From Straminergon stramineum (taxonomy: Eukaryota; Streptophyta; Bryopsida; Hypnales; Calliergonaceae): a stretch of DNA of 64,000 nucleotides. Both the position numbers and the translations under genes were made by a program. This document shows positions 11,590 through 25,299 of this stretch, one piece after another (within the stretch, counting starts at the first letter, position 1; every line of letters begins with the position of its first letter). The notes under the pieces were generated by a model. That model did no database searches. It was given only the letters and a program-made list of their open reading frames with translations, and had not been told where the DNA came from. The DNA lies in contig OY987265.1 in assembly GCA_963920665.1 (NCBI GenBank), positions 5,399,001 through 5,463,000 on the forward strand, given 5' to 3'.

Positions 11590-14500
11590 AATATAGCAGT
11601 GCAGAGTAATATGAAGGTGGATCAAAGAAAACTCACATTCTGCTTACCTTCAATACCCAGTGGGCGATCTCGAGACCATGTAGCGTCCATGATTCTGTGA
11701 ATATAATCATCTTCTTGTGGACAAGATTCCTTATTCTTTCAGGTACAAATTACATGTGACAACGTCTTGCCACTGGAAACTGTTTTGCGTTGAAGGTATT
11801 GTACTTGGTGTTACGGTGGTGTTAACAAAGTGATTTCAATGCAGTGGTTTGTCTAAACTCATTCCTTGGACTCAATCGAACACCACTATTAACACCAAGT
11901 GAGAACATCCTTAATTGTTGAATTTTTGGTTGGTTAGAATTAAGTGCCTGAAAGTTTTTGTTCAATCTGTATGTCCTGAACAATATGTGACTATGAAAAA
12001 AATGTTGTAGATCAGTTGGTCCTAGAAGTGGTATCCGAGTCAACGAAAGACAACATGTTTTAATGGTTTAACCCAGTAAGGACATCGAGGACTAAAAGTG
12101 TCCAATGAATAGCTTTCAAGAAAATTGTAGAAACAAAAAATACACCTATTCATCTTGGAATCTAATAATATTTGGTTGATCCTTTGGTGATATGGCTATA
12201 CCTTTCTATGATTAATTTAAGAGTAGTTCCTAGATGTTGCACCAAAACACAAGAATGTCATTGTACCAATAGCGGAACAATTTTGAATCTTCTATTAGTT
12301 ATTTAGAATGCAAGCTTGCCCAATTAATCCCAAAGAGCTTTTTGTATTGCTTATTTGGCCACTCACTTTCATAGAAGTTGAATTGAATCACTTACTAGAA
12401 TATTCTTGACTAGAGTTGCAAAAATAGTCTAAACAAAAATGTTTAGCTTTCCATTATTGTATTAGGTAGACTATTTTTGTCTTCTTGGATGTTAATGTAG
12501 CTCTCAATTTTTTTGATATAGTTGCAATGGAAATCCAAAAGCATATTTCAATTCAAGTTAAGGAAATATTAATTGAACCTTTAGCATGATTGTATAGAAT
12601 TTGCATGGTATTGTTCATGGAATTTATATATTGTCACTTTTCAAACCAATTACAATTCCCCACCTTTTGACCTAAGATTGGGGTCCTTTGGAGGTCTACA
12701 TACCTTAGATAAATGTTGTTGACTAACTTATTGCTTGAGGATTTGAAAAAAACTAATTGTGTACAACATCCTCAACTTTTTAAAAATTTGTATTCAATGA
12801 AAGATGTTTAAATTATATAATCTTTAGTAAAAATTGGCATTAATTTTTCAAACCTAATTCTAAACAAAAAATTTTGAAAAGCAAATGAAATGATGCAAGA
12901 AAGTTCACGTTGCAATCATCCCCTTTCAAACAACTATTTAAAGACAAGACTTTGCATTAAACTATTGCACCAAACAACCCTTCTATATACTTGGCACTAA
13001 CAAAAGTTGGCTTCACATTGAACAATTCTTTCACTTAGCACAAGAGAACCATTAGTGAACAACAAAGGCAACCTTCCAATCCTCTCACTCTCTACCAAAA
13101 ACTCAACAAGTAAGAACTATTGAATCTTGAATTAACCTGAGTTTAGACCAAAAAAAAGGCAAATAAGAACAAGATTTGAATTAAAATATTTGAAGTACAT
13201 AATAAATTCGTTGTCCAAATTTCGACATAGTTAGAAGGGAGGAAAGGAAAGGAAATTCAATAGAAAGAATAATTAGACCACACCTTGAAGTTGCTTTGAA
13301 AAAACTGACAACATTGGAAGCTCACAAGTTTGGCAATGTAGAAATTGAGAAGTGTCCTTGGATAAAAACATCCTCTAGCAAATTGAGGTTGCACACCAAC
13401 TAATAAAAACCCTAATTGAACAAAAACTTGTAAACTTTTCTAGTATGAGGTTGCAACGATCAATTTATAGCCCAACAAAGGAACCTACTACAACATTCAA
13501 ATCAGTGATACATAAACAAGTGTAGTTTGATGTGTAGTTTGGTGTACATAATTGTCCATTCAAAGAAGTCTATAGCAATAGACCTCATGCATTGTGACTT
13601 GGTTGTATAACAACAAAGCTTTTTTCATCTAAACTTCTTGTGCCAAAATTACATTTGAAAAACATCCATTTAGATGTAGTGAACATTGGGTGCCTCCAAT
13701 GCGTTATGAATTTGGTTTTTTTCTATTAAAAAACTATTTATGGATGGAAAATGGCCTTTTGGGATAGGAGAACATCCTTAGTCAAATACAAAATGACTTT
13801 TGGTAGCCAAGTAGACATGCTAAAATTGAAGAATGGGAATGACTTTTGAGAAACATTCCAACAACCTTTGGCAAATCTCTTTGATAGATGGCATAATGAA
13901 ATTACAATAGAACCTCTCTAATTCAATAAAGGGTTGTCAAACCACATTGATTGTTGGTCCAAACTTAACAATATGAACTACACACAAAAATCATGCCCCT
14001 CCCTAATGCAATAACCTCTCTTATCTAATGTGTCACACTGGTCCCAATCTTATTGCTTTAGAGAGGTTCTACTGTGGTTGAAGGTTTAGGGTTTAGGTCT
14101 ATATGTGTGTAGAGAGCATCAAGCTCAAAGTGAGGAGTAGGGATACCTGATTAGGAAATAAAATCTCTACTAAAAAGAATTCTTGTTGTTAAAAAGTAAG
14201 AATTTTATTTGAAAATTTTGAATACATTTTGAATTTTTTCTAATTTCAGGAAAAAATAGCACCTATGATTGTGCATTTCAAATGCCCTAAGACCATGTGA
14301 AATAAGGTGTATCATAATATATCAATATAAAAACTTGAACCTACACTAAATGGTGAAATTAGGGTGCCCCTCACTAATTTCTCAACATTTGACACTAAAT
14401 AAATATTTATAGTTAATGTACAAGAATGAACTACTTTTGAATTTCATATTGGTGTATTTGGGACTCATGAACCTCCATGTGTACAAATGGAAATATTTTT

Positions 14501-17039
14501 AGAAATATTTGTTGACTTTGATGGCTTGTAAAGTAATTTTCTTGGGGTAAGGCAACCTAATTTCACTATTTAGTGTGGTTGTCTAGTGATCTATTTGGCA
14601 ATCATTTTTACAATGCAAATAGTGAATGGAAATGAAATGGCAAGAAAATCTTACATCAAATCGCTAGTTACCTCCTTCCAAATGTCTATTATAGAAATGG
14701 AAAAAATTAAATTTTATCTATGCAAGACTTATTTTTTATGATATATTAATGTAATTATTTTTGTAGAAATGAGGTCTTCCATTTGTAAATCACTTTTAGT
14801 AAAACCAATGCAAAAAAGTATTGAAACACAAAATACCATAATAGACCATAAAAGACCATAAAAGACATGAATGACGTAGTGGTTCTATTAGTTTCATTAC
14901 AATGAAAAATCATAAACATAAGGTACAGTATAGATAACCTCTATAATCACCATTCACTAAAGGCTAGAATTAGAATATTAATAACTATAAAGTACTTTTC
15001 CACCCCAGGAAGACACTTTCAAGAATATGTTGAAGCTCATTGAAGCTTGCTCTAGGAACATTTTGAGTGAAAATATTGACTTTCGCATCAAGGCCACATA
15101 TTCTTAAAAAAATATAATATAATATTTGCAATTTGTCCATTGACTTCTCTTCTCCAATGTCTTTGTCAACATTTGTTTGAAATAGGCACAAGAACATTTT
15201 AGAATTGATGCCACTAAATAAATATTGATGTTTTCCTTCATTTTGAATTGGAATTACATTATTGAAAATTATGATTGATATCATATAACTAATTATTTAA
15301 ATTTAAAAAAAAAATTTAGATTGATTTTGAATGGGGCAGGCTAGGATTCAAGAAGTTTGGGCATTTTATTTATAGTCTTTGGCATTTATTTTAAGTTTCT
15401 ATGGATAAATCTTTTCAAAATCATTTGAATGAATTAAAAAGAGTTTAAATGAAATGAGTGAACTTGGACAAACTTTGATGCATTTGGATGGTTTAGATGA
15501 TCTTTTATGTGGAGTTGGATATGCTTTGATTTGGATCACTCCAAACCACCTCAAACCATTAAAACTTACATACATGCTAATTCTTAGTAAACTAGGCTTA
15601 CATCACTTCAACTGGTCTTATCATAGTCACTTTGGCTTGCTTGGATTCATTGGAGCTCAATTAGGTTTGTTGGAGCTCACATCAGATTCCATCCACTTAC
15701 CTTTGTTGACCTTAAGGTAAAGAAAATGATTCCATTTATGACTACAATTCCATTGCATGAAAAAAACATCTCAACACTCCCTTAGACAATCTTATTAACC
15801 CATAGATCTAAAGCATCTAAATACATTGTCCAATCAAGTTTTCCTTTTAGATTATGAAGAGTCAATTATTAGTATTGAATCAATTTGAGCTTGTTCTTTG
15901 AATATTTATTAATATGTATAATAAAAAATAAATTTTTTGAGGGTACAAGTCAATCATTTCTAACTTCAAATTCCTACAATGTCATCAATTTTGAGATGGA
16001 TTATGTTTAGTGATCATGGCCAAAAACTCTTTGTAGGTTAAAACAAGTTGTTTCAATTTTATTCTCCATTTATTTTAGCTTACTTTCAAAGTTCTTCTAA
16101 GTTCGTCCACCTTTAAAGATCTTTTATAGTTTCTAACATCGATCCTCCACATTCTCATCCACACATCCAAATACAATTAAGGCCATGACTGTAAGAATTA
16201 AGTAAAACAACCCTTTGTGGTTAAAGCTAGGAGTTTGCCCTCATGCCATTGTTGAATTTTTTAAATTTCTTTCTCATATTAAGACAAGTGTGAGAAACAA
16301 CAAGAGCAATTGAACTTATATATATATTTTTGGCAAAGTATGAATTTGCTATGAATTTTTGAAGTGCTCAGACCATCATGGCCCCAAGGAGTCTTTGCAA
16401 AATTTGCATCCATAGTGCTCATCTTACACATCTAAAGTAGTTACAACAATTTCTAATGTGGAAGGCCTAAAATAGTCACTTCCAACAATGAAATTACATT
16501 GAAAAGTTAGAAGTTCCTAATGAACTCACTCATTACTCCGTTACTATCACCTAAGACATTGATTGTGGCCAAAATCTCATTTATTGAAATCCCCATCATG
16601 GAGGCATACCCTAGGGTGTCCACCAGCCTTTTTTCTTTTGCTCTCTAAGAGAGTGCCATGATGGTGACGACTTAAAATTTGGTGAAGCATTGTATTTCTA
16701 CATTCATTCATCTTTTGGACCAAATAACATTTTTCAATCATGGAGTCTTCTTACCACAATGGGCTATTCTACCTTAATCAATGTCATCTTTGTTAGCAAG
16801 GTTGAGCAAGGTTGAGGTTAAAGGCCACAATTAAGGGGGTAAGTGAATTTTTGCTAAAAAGCAATGAAATTTTTTTATAGGGAATATTTGGTGAAATATT
16901 CTTACTTTTCAATCGAAGAAATCTCGAATTTGCAACCAAATCTTGGGACAATATCGCTCTATTTTGGATGAATGTGTATCAAGTTGGATGAATAAATGAA
17001 ATTTCATCCATAGATTGTAAGTTTCATCCATTTCCATGG
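11590..17039. other. 5.4-kb gene-free, AT-rich interval
   Basis: Beyond the 3' untranslated region of the upstream gene (to roughly 11,800) there is no convincing coding region. Open frames near 14,985-15,284 and 15,454-15,720 have AT-driven composition and no recognised family. One small inverted-repeat structure is present at 14,339-14,580. Nothing else could be classified. Confidence 0.55.
14339..14580. repeat. Inverted-repeat pair, possible MITE
   Basis: Text at 14,339-14,372 (acctacactaaatggtgaaa...) recurs inverted at 14,543-14,580 (...tttcactatttagtgtgg), with arms of about 35 bases around a ~170-base core. The arms contain the phrase CTAAAT-GGTGAAATTAGG and its complement. No target duplication is clear. 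Confidence 0.5.
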
Positions 17040-18255
17040 ATGTAAATAGCTTCATCCTTCCAGTGATTATCGCACACATGAGTACCGGTGAGGGCTGGAT
17101 CAGACGTCGTAAGTGATCAGGCGGGCCCCCACCCCGACCTGCTTTGCAGGTTCGAGGAAGTCGTTGGAGGCACTTTCTTCGGCCTTTGGGAGCCAGGTGC
17201 GGTAGAAAAAAGAGCCCCCCTCTGAAACAAGCTCTCTGTCGCAGTCTCTTGCGCAGGAGAGTAGAAGAGACTCTGAGCCGAAGGAGATGAAGAGGAGGTC
17301 CTTTTTCCTTGCGGGTAAAAACGGCAGTAAGAAATCCGTGAGGGCTGGCGGTCGCAGTTTTGTAAGCTCTGCACCGTGAGGGCGAGAGGAAGCAAACCCG
17401 CATCTTCAGGCCCTCACATACGACGTCGCACGGACGGGCTCCATTAGCCTCATGTGCGCGGGCCTAGTGATCTCAAGGTTCGGCGCATTTGGTTGTTTCC
17501 TGTCTCGTTTTTTTCTGCTGCAGGGTGTGGATTACAGTCAATGTCAATTGCGATATTATGTTCACCCGAACGAGATCTTTTGACCAAGACGACATCCAGT
17601 ATCGAAAATTTGAGTTCAAGGGTTGAGAATTATACTGAATTTCGAGTTTTTCGAGTTTTAGGGTTGTGGGTAGATCTGAGACTGTCGGTAGGTGCATTGT
17701 GACACTCTATCCTGCTCGAAAAAGGTATTGTCAATTTCAATTCGAGAACAATTGAAGATCTGAATGGGCTTCTATTGATTAGATTGAAATGTACGTCTTA
17801 GCTTGATGGAAAATGAGAGTTCACGGTTTTTGGACTAATTTGTAAATTCTGAGAGCAACACTTTTGCTGACGCCACCATTTGATGAGGATGTAGTCGAAG
17901 AAATTAAGATCAACGCATTAGCAAATGGAAGAAAATCATAACTGAAGTTCCGTACTTTTCCAATACTCCAGAATATTCTACAGATTTTCCAAGTTGAAAT
18001 TGTAGGGAACCTAATGTTGACACTAGACTACCTTGAATTGAACATCTTTGAAAGCATCAACTCCCTTGCGTGGCTTCAAAGAACTCTTCAACTGCCATAG
18101 GGTTCTTTTGGAAGTTGGTAAATCTAGGTGTTTGCATTTTGGATTTTATCTCTTTTCGGTATCGTACCTTTTTGTGTTCGATTTTTGGAAAATCAGAAGG
18201 CACTGTTCCGGACTAGATTTCTGCTTTGTTTTCTTTGCAGGTTTGCGACATCGTA
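17040..18255 (+). promoter_or_regulatory. GC-rich upstream region and leader of the F-box/PP2 gene
   Basis: A sharp GC-rich block (17,080-17,450) sits between AT-rich repeat DNA and the F-box gene. Its ends show a short inverted similarity, GACGTCGTAAGTGA near 17,104 against the complement of TCACATACGACGTC near 17,405-17,420. A long frame on the minus strand (16,909-17,403) has basic, GC-driven composition and no recognised domain, so I treat it as chance. The leader probably has an intron ending at tttgcag (18,234-18,240), 15 bases before the start codon. Confidence 0.4.
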
Positions 18256-20352
18256 ATGGAGGGAATGTTAACGGCCACGGAAAAGAACAAACTCGACATG
18301 GACAACAATCGACCTGAAGAGAGCGAGGAGCATGATGAATTTGACAGCAATGAGCAGTGTGACAAAGGTGCCCTGGGAGACTTGCCTGAAGTCTGCATCG
18401 CTATGATCCTCTCCTGCTTGCCTCCACGAGAGGTTGCCAAACTGGCGTGCGTATGCCGTTCTTTCCATGCGGCTTCTAATTTCGATTCTGTTTGGGAGAG
18501 GATGTTGCCTCCAAGTTACAAAGACATTCTCGCACTTGACCTGGACGTTGTCCCTGCACAAACTGCAAGCAAGAGAGAAATCTTCGATCATCTCTGCCAG
18601 CCGATGCTTCTTGCGAATAACACAAAGGTACAGCCTAACCTCTTTAATTTGCCTCCCTGGGGTCTCCCAAAATGATTATGACATAGTTTGATAGTCTGAG
18701 AAATGTTCAAGATATCCCAGTATGTTGTTGTAGAGAGGTCATATTATTGATAATCCCTGAATGCTTACTTTTCTTGGATTAAACTTAGATGTGGTGTAAT
18801 ACATGACTTCCACAACCTTTTTGAAGTTCATCAAAAAGAAGATTTTAAGCATAATCATAAGAAATTATCTTGGGACTTGGAAAATTGATCATAAATCTTT
18901 GTCAAATCAAGTTCGAAGCATTATATCTTGAAATTCGCCCAGAACGAATTCTAGTATAATTATGAATTTCGGTAAGATAGGCTAAACTATATGGTGGTTG
19001 ACATGGCATAAGAAGTCTACATTGTTTCTTATTTGATATGTTCAAAGTCTTAAAACTTCCTATATGTATGAATAATCATAGAATACGGATATATTTATGC
19101 TTTATGATTTTCCCATAATTCAAAAAAGCATGCATTGTTGATATAAGTTTTTGAATGCCATCTCATTCCTGAGTCTGGCAGTGTCCAATATGAAGCTTCC
19201 TACTGGATAAAGGCAGCGGTTGAAACTTATGAATACGACGTATTTGTCCTGCACCGCATTATCTGAAGGGTTAATCACTTTCAAGGTCATTCAATCTCTA
19301 ATTGTTGCATTTGCAGGTTTGGCATGAATCTAACTCCATGCCTTGTTTGATATTTGAGTAGGGGTTGTGGATTGACCGCGAGACCGGAGGGTTGTGCTTG
19401 AGCATTGCAGCGAGAGGGCTTAATATCACTTGGGGTGACGACCATCGTTATTGGGATTGGATTCCTGATGAGAATTCTTTGTAAGTACTTTTTTCCAAGT
19501 TGTTTTCATTGTTTTTGTGTACTTGTATGTGTATGCATATGTTCTTTCTTGAAAAACTATTCAACTTTCTTTATGCTCTGGCTAAGTTCATATCCAAATC
19601 TGGAAAGATCTCTGGCAAAGTGTGTACCTTCGTTTACTTATTTTCTTACCAGTAAAATTAACACTGTTTGTGAGTTGAGACTGCAGGATTATGATCACCG
19701 TTTGGAAATAGCTTGGAATTATGATACTTTGTTTTCATCTACATACATAGGATGATTGTGCTTATCATAGTTCTTCATTCGCAGGTTTCCCGAGGTTGCA
19801 CGGTTGATAAATGTGTGCTGGTTCGAAGCGAAAGGTGAGATCGAATGCTCACTTCCCCCGGGATCTTATAGTCTCACATGGAGAATGTATTTGGGCGATT
19901 TGCGCGGTTGGCATTCTGAACCTGCACATTTCACCTTCTCAAAAAATGATAATGGAAATATTGAGTGCAAGTGCTACATGGACCCAAGACCGCATGTGTC
20001 AAGTCTGCCAGTGGAACAGTTTAGTTTGCCAACAATCCGAGTTGTAGAAAACGGTTGGACAGAGTACGATGTCGGGGAGTTTGTCGTTGGAAGAGAAGAA
20101 CAGTCTTGTATACTGAAATTTGCAGTGTTTGCTATTTCTTCGGGGAGTTGGAAATCTGGTCTGTTTTTGGACGGCGTTGTTGTCCGACCTACAGAGGTGG
20201 TAAGGCAGATTCAATCCATTACTTCGCCCAGGGCTGAATCCGGCTTTCATACACCCGAATTTCAACCGGAAGGACCTGAATTTCAGTTTCCGCAAGTTCT
20301 TCGGAGATTCTTCTCTACCCTTCCAAACCTTGGCCGAAATTGGAGACGCTAA
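18256..20352 (+). CDS. F-box protein with PP2 (Nictaba-like lectin) domain
   Basis: Three exons join in phase: 18,256-18,627, 19,362-19,480 and 19,785-20,352, giving 352 residues. Residues about 40-85 are an F-box (LGDLPEVCIAMILSCLPPRE, then LACVCRSFHAA and VWERMLP), which binds SKP1 in SCF ubiquitin ligases. Residues about 125-303 are a phloem protein 2 domain: GLWIDRETGG, RGLNITWGDDHRYWDW, ARLINVCWFEAKGEIECSLP, YSLTWRMYLGD and WTEYDVGEF are all typical. In Arabidopsis the closest architecture is the F-box PP2-A11 to A15 group, whose PP2 part binds N-glycans or serves as the substrate receptor. The start follows the acceptor directly and gives an acidic N-terminus before the F-box. Length (family about 290-350) and all key motifs are intact, so it looks functional. 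The C-terminal ~45 residues past the PP2 domain are unusual and rich in Gln, Phe and Pro. Confidence 0.92.
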
Positions 20353-20903
20353 AGGGACACCTCCGTATGCTGTATAGATTTTCTTATTTTTCCTTTTAAA
20401 CCTAATTGGATTTTTCATGTATAGTTTGACCTTTAAGCTCTCATGGACTTTCATGTTCAGCATCTGGTTCAATTAGAGAGGCTTACTATAGGAAACCAGA
20501 GAAACGAAGATTATGAAGTGGAGTATGTAATAGGGCAACTGTGAGCAACTGTGAAGAAATGGTCAGAAATACTTGGTCCTTTTCTTCATTCACGCATGCT
20601 TTAGGGGTACAGCACTCAAAAATGAAGAAGTAAGTGTTCTTATGAGCACTATTGCTTAGGAGTCGTTGAAATGGAGAAAAGGAATGACTTTAGCGGCTCT
20701 AGATCGAAGGCAGGACTGAAGGGATGGATGCTTTGCATTGACAAATTCTACATCTGTAGTGAATGTCAAGAATAGTGAATATGAGGAAGTTTGTGTATTT
20801 CCTTGGAGTGCAAGCTAGTGCTCAAGGGATAGAGCATCTTGTTTATTGAAGGCCCTCTACAAATGTGAGGACTCACTAATATGTCTTCTATGCTTATAAC
20901 CCA
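20353..20903. other. 3' region of F-box/PP2 gene and intergenic
   Basis: The 3' untranslated part probably covers the first few hundred bases. No other gene was seen. Confidence 0.5.
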
Positions 20904-21152
20904 TTAACCCCTGAGTGCCCCAATGCTCCAAATATGGCCTCCCCAAAATGAAAGGTTGACATGTTTGACTATTATAATGTTTTCAATAGTACAATGAAAT
21001 CACTTGTCCTTTCCCCCACAACTCCAGTTATGTCACCACTACCAATCGGTATGGTCAATTTATGTGGATCTTGTTTTGGGTGACAATTTGATTAGAATGA
21101 GTTGAGAAGGGTCTGGATTTTGGTAAACATGCTCTAGGCGTTCAGGGGTTAA
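20904..21152. mobile_element. 249-bp TTAA-flanked MITE (piggyBac-like ends)
   Basis: The left border is TTAA followed by CCCCTGAGTGCC and the right border is GGCGTTCAGGGG followed by TTAA. The inverted ends therefore match at 10 of 12 positions, start with CCC and sit exactly inside TTAA on both sides. Target duplication TTAA with C-rich ends is diagnostic for piggyBac-type elements. The interior has no coding capacity. A solitary right end with the same text (CACTCAGGGATTAAGG) is seen near 22,105. Confidence 0.65.
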
Positions 21153-24100
21153 GGATGTGACCCCCATTATCAAAGTAGTATTCAAAATTCTCTGATTATT
21201 GGACCAATAGGTGCATTCTCTTTTTCTACAATCAATAGGGAAGTCATCCATCGGACCATTTTGGTCCACAGTGTCTTTACAAGGTTAATGCCTAAGCTTA
21301 CCTCTAACTATAAAGGTGAGGCCCTAGACAAGGTATACATGATACAATGTTATGCAACATGATAACAAAATGCTAAATTCTAAGGTGGTGAGGCATTATA
21401 TAAATGTAGGAGTTTAGAGCCCCTAATGGTAATGGTTCCATTTGCTCATTTGCTATGATCATTAAAAGGATACATGAAGAGAATGTGAAGGAAGATATTC
21501 TATATGATTGTTGAATTACAAATAGTATAGGGATGTGCATTAAAAGAAAGTTTTTTAGGCCTTACTATATGCCTCAATAGATGAAATATATGCCCATCTA
21601 CATTTAGTCTATATTGAATTAAGGTAGTCACTTTTAAAAGTATCCAATAGTCATTTTTAAATGGTTTCTATTGTTAAACCATTTATCTAAGTCTTGGTGG
21701 CAATTGAAAGAGGATTCTATATTCTCTTATTATATTTTTTTATTGGACATTATATGTATAAATTCTAATTATGCACCCAAAAATTTTATTACTTGTGTAT
21801 CCTAAATCAACCCTATGATCACATATTGGTAGTATACATTTTAGAAAAAAAAACTACAATATTAGTATATTTAGAATATTTCCAATTTGGATTAGTGAGC
21901 TTAGCCCTTTATCATTCATCATTTTCATTACTTACTTTTTGCATATTTTTGTTTACCTCTATGTATACAAATATATTATGTACCTCAATTTCATCAAATC
22001 GGTCATAAAAGAGTTTAACTTTTTAAAGATTCAAATATTACTTTGGATAAATGAGAAGGTATGCAAACAAAGCATTTCCCTAAAGCACTCTATTGTACAC
22101 TTCAAAGCACTCAGGGATTAAGGAAATTTCACCTAATTTTGACCCCTTTCTAAAATTTCCCCCTATGTATTCTTGCCTAAAATGTATTGCCTCTATTTGT
22201 AAGAACCTAGGGTCACTTTAGGGAACACCTATGGCTTTAACAATTTTAAAATTCATGATTAATTCATATGTGGCCCAAAAATGCATAAAAGACTCTAGAA
22301 TATTCTTTTGACTTCCAACAAGATCTAATAAAAAAATTAGGCAATACAATAAATAATAGGAACAATGTTCAATTGCTTATTCAAACACATTTAACTAGAG
22401 TAATTACCTTAATAAAAAAAAGAGCTAATGGTATTTTGTGTAGCTTCAAAATTTTGAATTTACTACATTCAAAGCTTAAAGATATTGATCTATAACCTTG
22501 CACTAAATAAATCGTCAAAGAAAACTCATCAAAGATACACTACTCAACTAGTACCACAGCAATGTTACCCAAACACTCAATCATGGCATATTGTTAATCC
22601 AAGATGTTCATGGACCCAACCAAATGTTAAGGTGGTCCCTCCCAAATGTGCCACTGACCCTCAAACCGCCATCTTCACTCTGTAAACATCTCCAAAATTA
22701 ACTATGCACTTATGTGGAAGAAACGATTTTGAAACCAAACTTTGTTCCTTCCTAACTTTTGCATACCTTATCCAAATCTTGTGTTCTTGGATGCGTTAGA
22801 ACCTCCTTTCACTTACCAATATGAAAATTTGACCAGCCTAGTCATAGGAACTACGCACCATCACCAAAAGTGGCAGTTTTGGGGGGTACCCACCATACCT
22901 TACATCAAAACACATCCGGCTGGAACTGGAGCCACTGGAGAGCCTGGCGGATGTCCGGGACATTCTTCCATGAGCTTCCTTGCCCCCTTCCTCCTTTTCC
23001 GGTGACTTCTATGATGATGATGCCTTGTTACCGTCTTGTGGTGAACAATCTTATGATGTTGTTTCACATAATTTCTCAATGGGCGACGTGGTGAATTCAA
23101 CTGCAGCCACCACACAAATTTCCAATTATTTATTACCGTCTTCTCGATGCATATTTTTCAGCCTAAGTATGTGAGAAGTTTTATTTTTCAAGTAACAGAT
23201 AAAAGAATGAATTTGAGGTTGAGATCATATCCTAAAATGCCTTAGTTTTTGTTTGATCTTGAAAGAGGATTCCAAATTCTTATAGTATGTAATTTTAGGA
23301 CACTCTATAAAAAAAACTATGCATTTTCAAAGTGTTGATTATATGCTTACATAAAAGCAACCCTAGATTCTCATACTCAGTAGTCATAGAATTTAGGTCA
23401 CTTGGGTCATGATCATTGTTGCAACAACTCAACAAGGTTGCAATTAGGTGTGGTTACTTTATTATTTACAATCATGTCGCACAATTATGCAAGTGGAAAT
23501 CATGTCCAATTCTTATCAGGAGTCCATCAAACTTGGCTTGATTTTGTCACAAGGAATTTGTTCCAGTCAAGTTAAAGAGAGTGACTGAGTGTCTCCTGAG
23601 AAGGACAATAAAATATGCACAATCCTAAAGCACGACTATAGTAGAAATTTGGTCTCTTACAACTACTGTCGTCTGGAATAACTCGTCCATAACAACTAAT
23701 TTTTTTGGGTAGAAATGAGTTGTTTTTTTAACATGGAGAGTTGTTTTGTGCACTGGTTGCAAACCAATCAAATTTGTAATTAACTTACTATGGAAGGCTT
23801 TCTAAGTTTCTTACAAGAAGGAACTAGTTTTTTTTTGGTTTTCAGACAAATGGTTATGTGGCCTTTCTTTCAAGAAGGTTTCAGCATTTCTTTGCTCCTT
23901 CATTTTGGGGATTTGAATTGAATGAGGCCAATTATGAGTATGCAATTTTGAATATGTAACTTTTATATGCAATATTTGTATATGTTGGCTCTGCATGATG
24001 AATAAAACGAGGTTTCGGAAACATTGTGACAACAATGTGCAAGGCCATGACAACAGTCTGGCATTTTTTAACATTTATCCCCCCCCCTTTTTTCTATATG

Positions 24101-24374
24101 CTTGAAGCTGCCTAATTTTTTGAGGCAATTGGGCATTTAATTGCCGAAAAAAAACCCATTGGAAGGAACTGTCCTCTATTGCTTCCAAGATCTCTGTCAT
24201 AGAGTTTGAATAAATACCACTTGCTTGACTACTTCCCGTACTTGAGTGTACACATCATCTGGTGTTGTGATTGTGCAGATCTGCATTAGAAGAAATTTCT
24301 CTTAGTCATCTGGCTTGCAAAGATTCATAGTTCAATACAATGCCAAACCTCAAAACTCTTATATCGTAATGCCA
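21153..24374. other. Gene-poor interval with one possible decayed coding patch
   Basis: Mostly AT-rich unique-looking DNA. At 22,865-23,160 GC and codon-like texture rise; one frame reads SSFSGDFYDDDALLPSC and continues to about 23,150, but frames change and stops occur just upstream, so at best it is a decayed exon of an unknown gene. No RNA gene was recognised. Confidence 0.4.
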
Positions 24375-24560
24375 AGTTCACTTCTTAAGGCAGATTTGTC
24401 ACCATTTCATTGGATAGTTAGAAAAGCATTATAACTCATATTGAAGACACTCTTTCTACACCCTTAGATTTGCAAAAAGGACAAATATGGACATTTGTGA
24501 TGAACTATTGGACTTGCCATTATGTCCCATAATGCTCTCGAGTATTATCTAGTCTGTAAT
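24375..24560 (+). repeat. Dispersed repeat, copy 1
   Basis: The stretch with 'gatttgtcaccatttcattggatag', 'cctagatttgcaaaaag'-like text and 'tgatgaactattggacttg' recurs in the same orientation at about 36,285-36,480. The two copies differ at many positions and by small insertions. The nature of the element is unknown. Confidence 0.7.
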
Positions 24561-24640
24561 AGTTGTATGAGTAGAGGGTTGCCATTTCAAATGACTGTGG
24601 GACCTTCACCATGATGATCACTCATTCCCAATGCTAATTT

Positions 24641-24924
24641 AAGGTATTCCGCTCCTAAAGCGACCCTCCAAGATTTGATTGCATTTGGGGAGAAGCTAAA
24701 CAAATTGAAACAATTTTCAATAAATTTTCGTATGAAGAAAAATGGAGTTGGCATCTAAAACAAGTCATTTCATATTTTTTGGACCTTCGTGGAATTAGTT
24801 ACAAATTTTTGAAGCTCAAAATGCATTGGTCACTAATAGCAACCAACTCCTAAAATGTACACTATTAGCACATTGAAGAAAGCAAAATGTACCTTTGTAT
24901 TAGTGGTCACTTTTAGAGCACCTT
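24641..24924 (-). mobile_element. MITE, family with AAGGT...AAAGTGACC ends
   Basis: The ends AAGGTATTCCGCTCCTAAAG and the complement of GGTCACTTTTAGAGCACCTT are inverted copies. The interior (gttggcatctaa, ggaccttcgtggaattagt) matches copies at 54,797-55,101 and, in part, 47,941-48,149 in the opposite orientation. The borders here are TTAAGG and CCTTAA. No coding capacity. Confidence 0.6.
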
Positions 24925-25299
24925 AACATACATATTTTAAGTTATTTATTAAAAATCGATTGTTTTGGGATCTGAAAGTTGAATCTTACTAAAATCTTGT
25001 TACAAACAAAGTTGTTCTGCCAAACATGGTGACATGTAGTTGAACATGATGTCTAAGATGAATGGAAGCCCTTCTTTGTCCATCATATAGGAATATCCTT
25101 GAAATACATCTAAAATGTACTAAAAGATTCCTAGAAGATTTGGTAATATTTGAAGCAAGTTGCCTAATAGGCTAATACGCTACACATGACATTTATATTA
25201 GGACTTTTGACATGAGAGGTTTAATGTGATGTCTAGTACAAAAATAATATTGGACAAGATCATCATGGTTACAAGAGTTGTTGCAAGTTGTAGTGATGT

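Noticed and set aside
16909..17403. 164-codon minus-strand frame in the GC block
   Set aside because: Its C-terminal third is AT-rich repeat sequence, the rest is Arg/Pro/Leu-rich as expected from GC-biased chance reading, and no domain is recognisable.
19405..19755. 116-codon frame in the F-box/PP2 gene
   Set aside because: It reads exon 2 in the wrong frame and then the intron.
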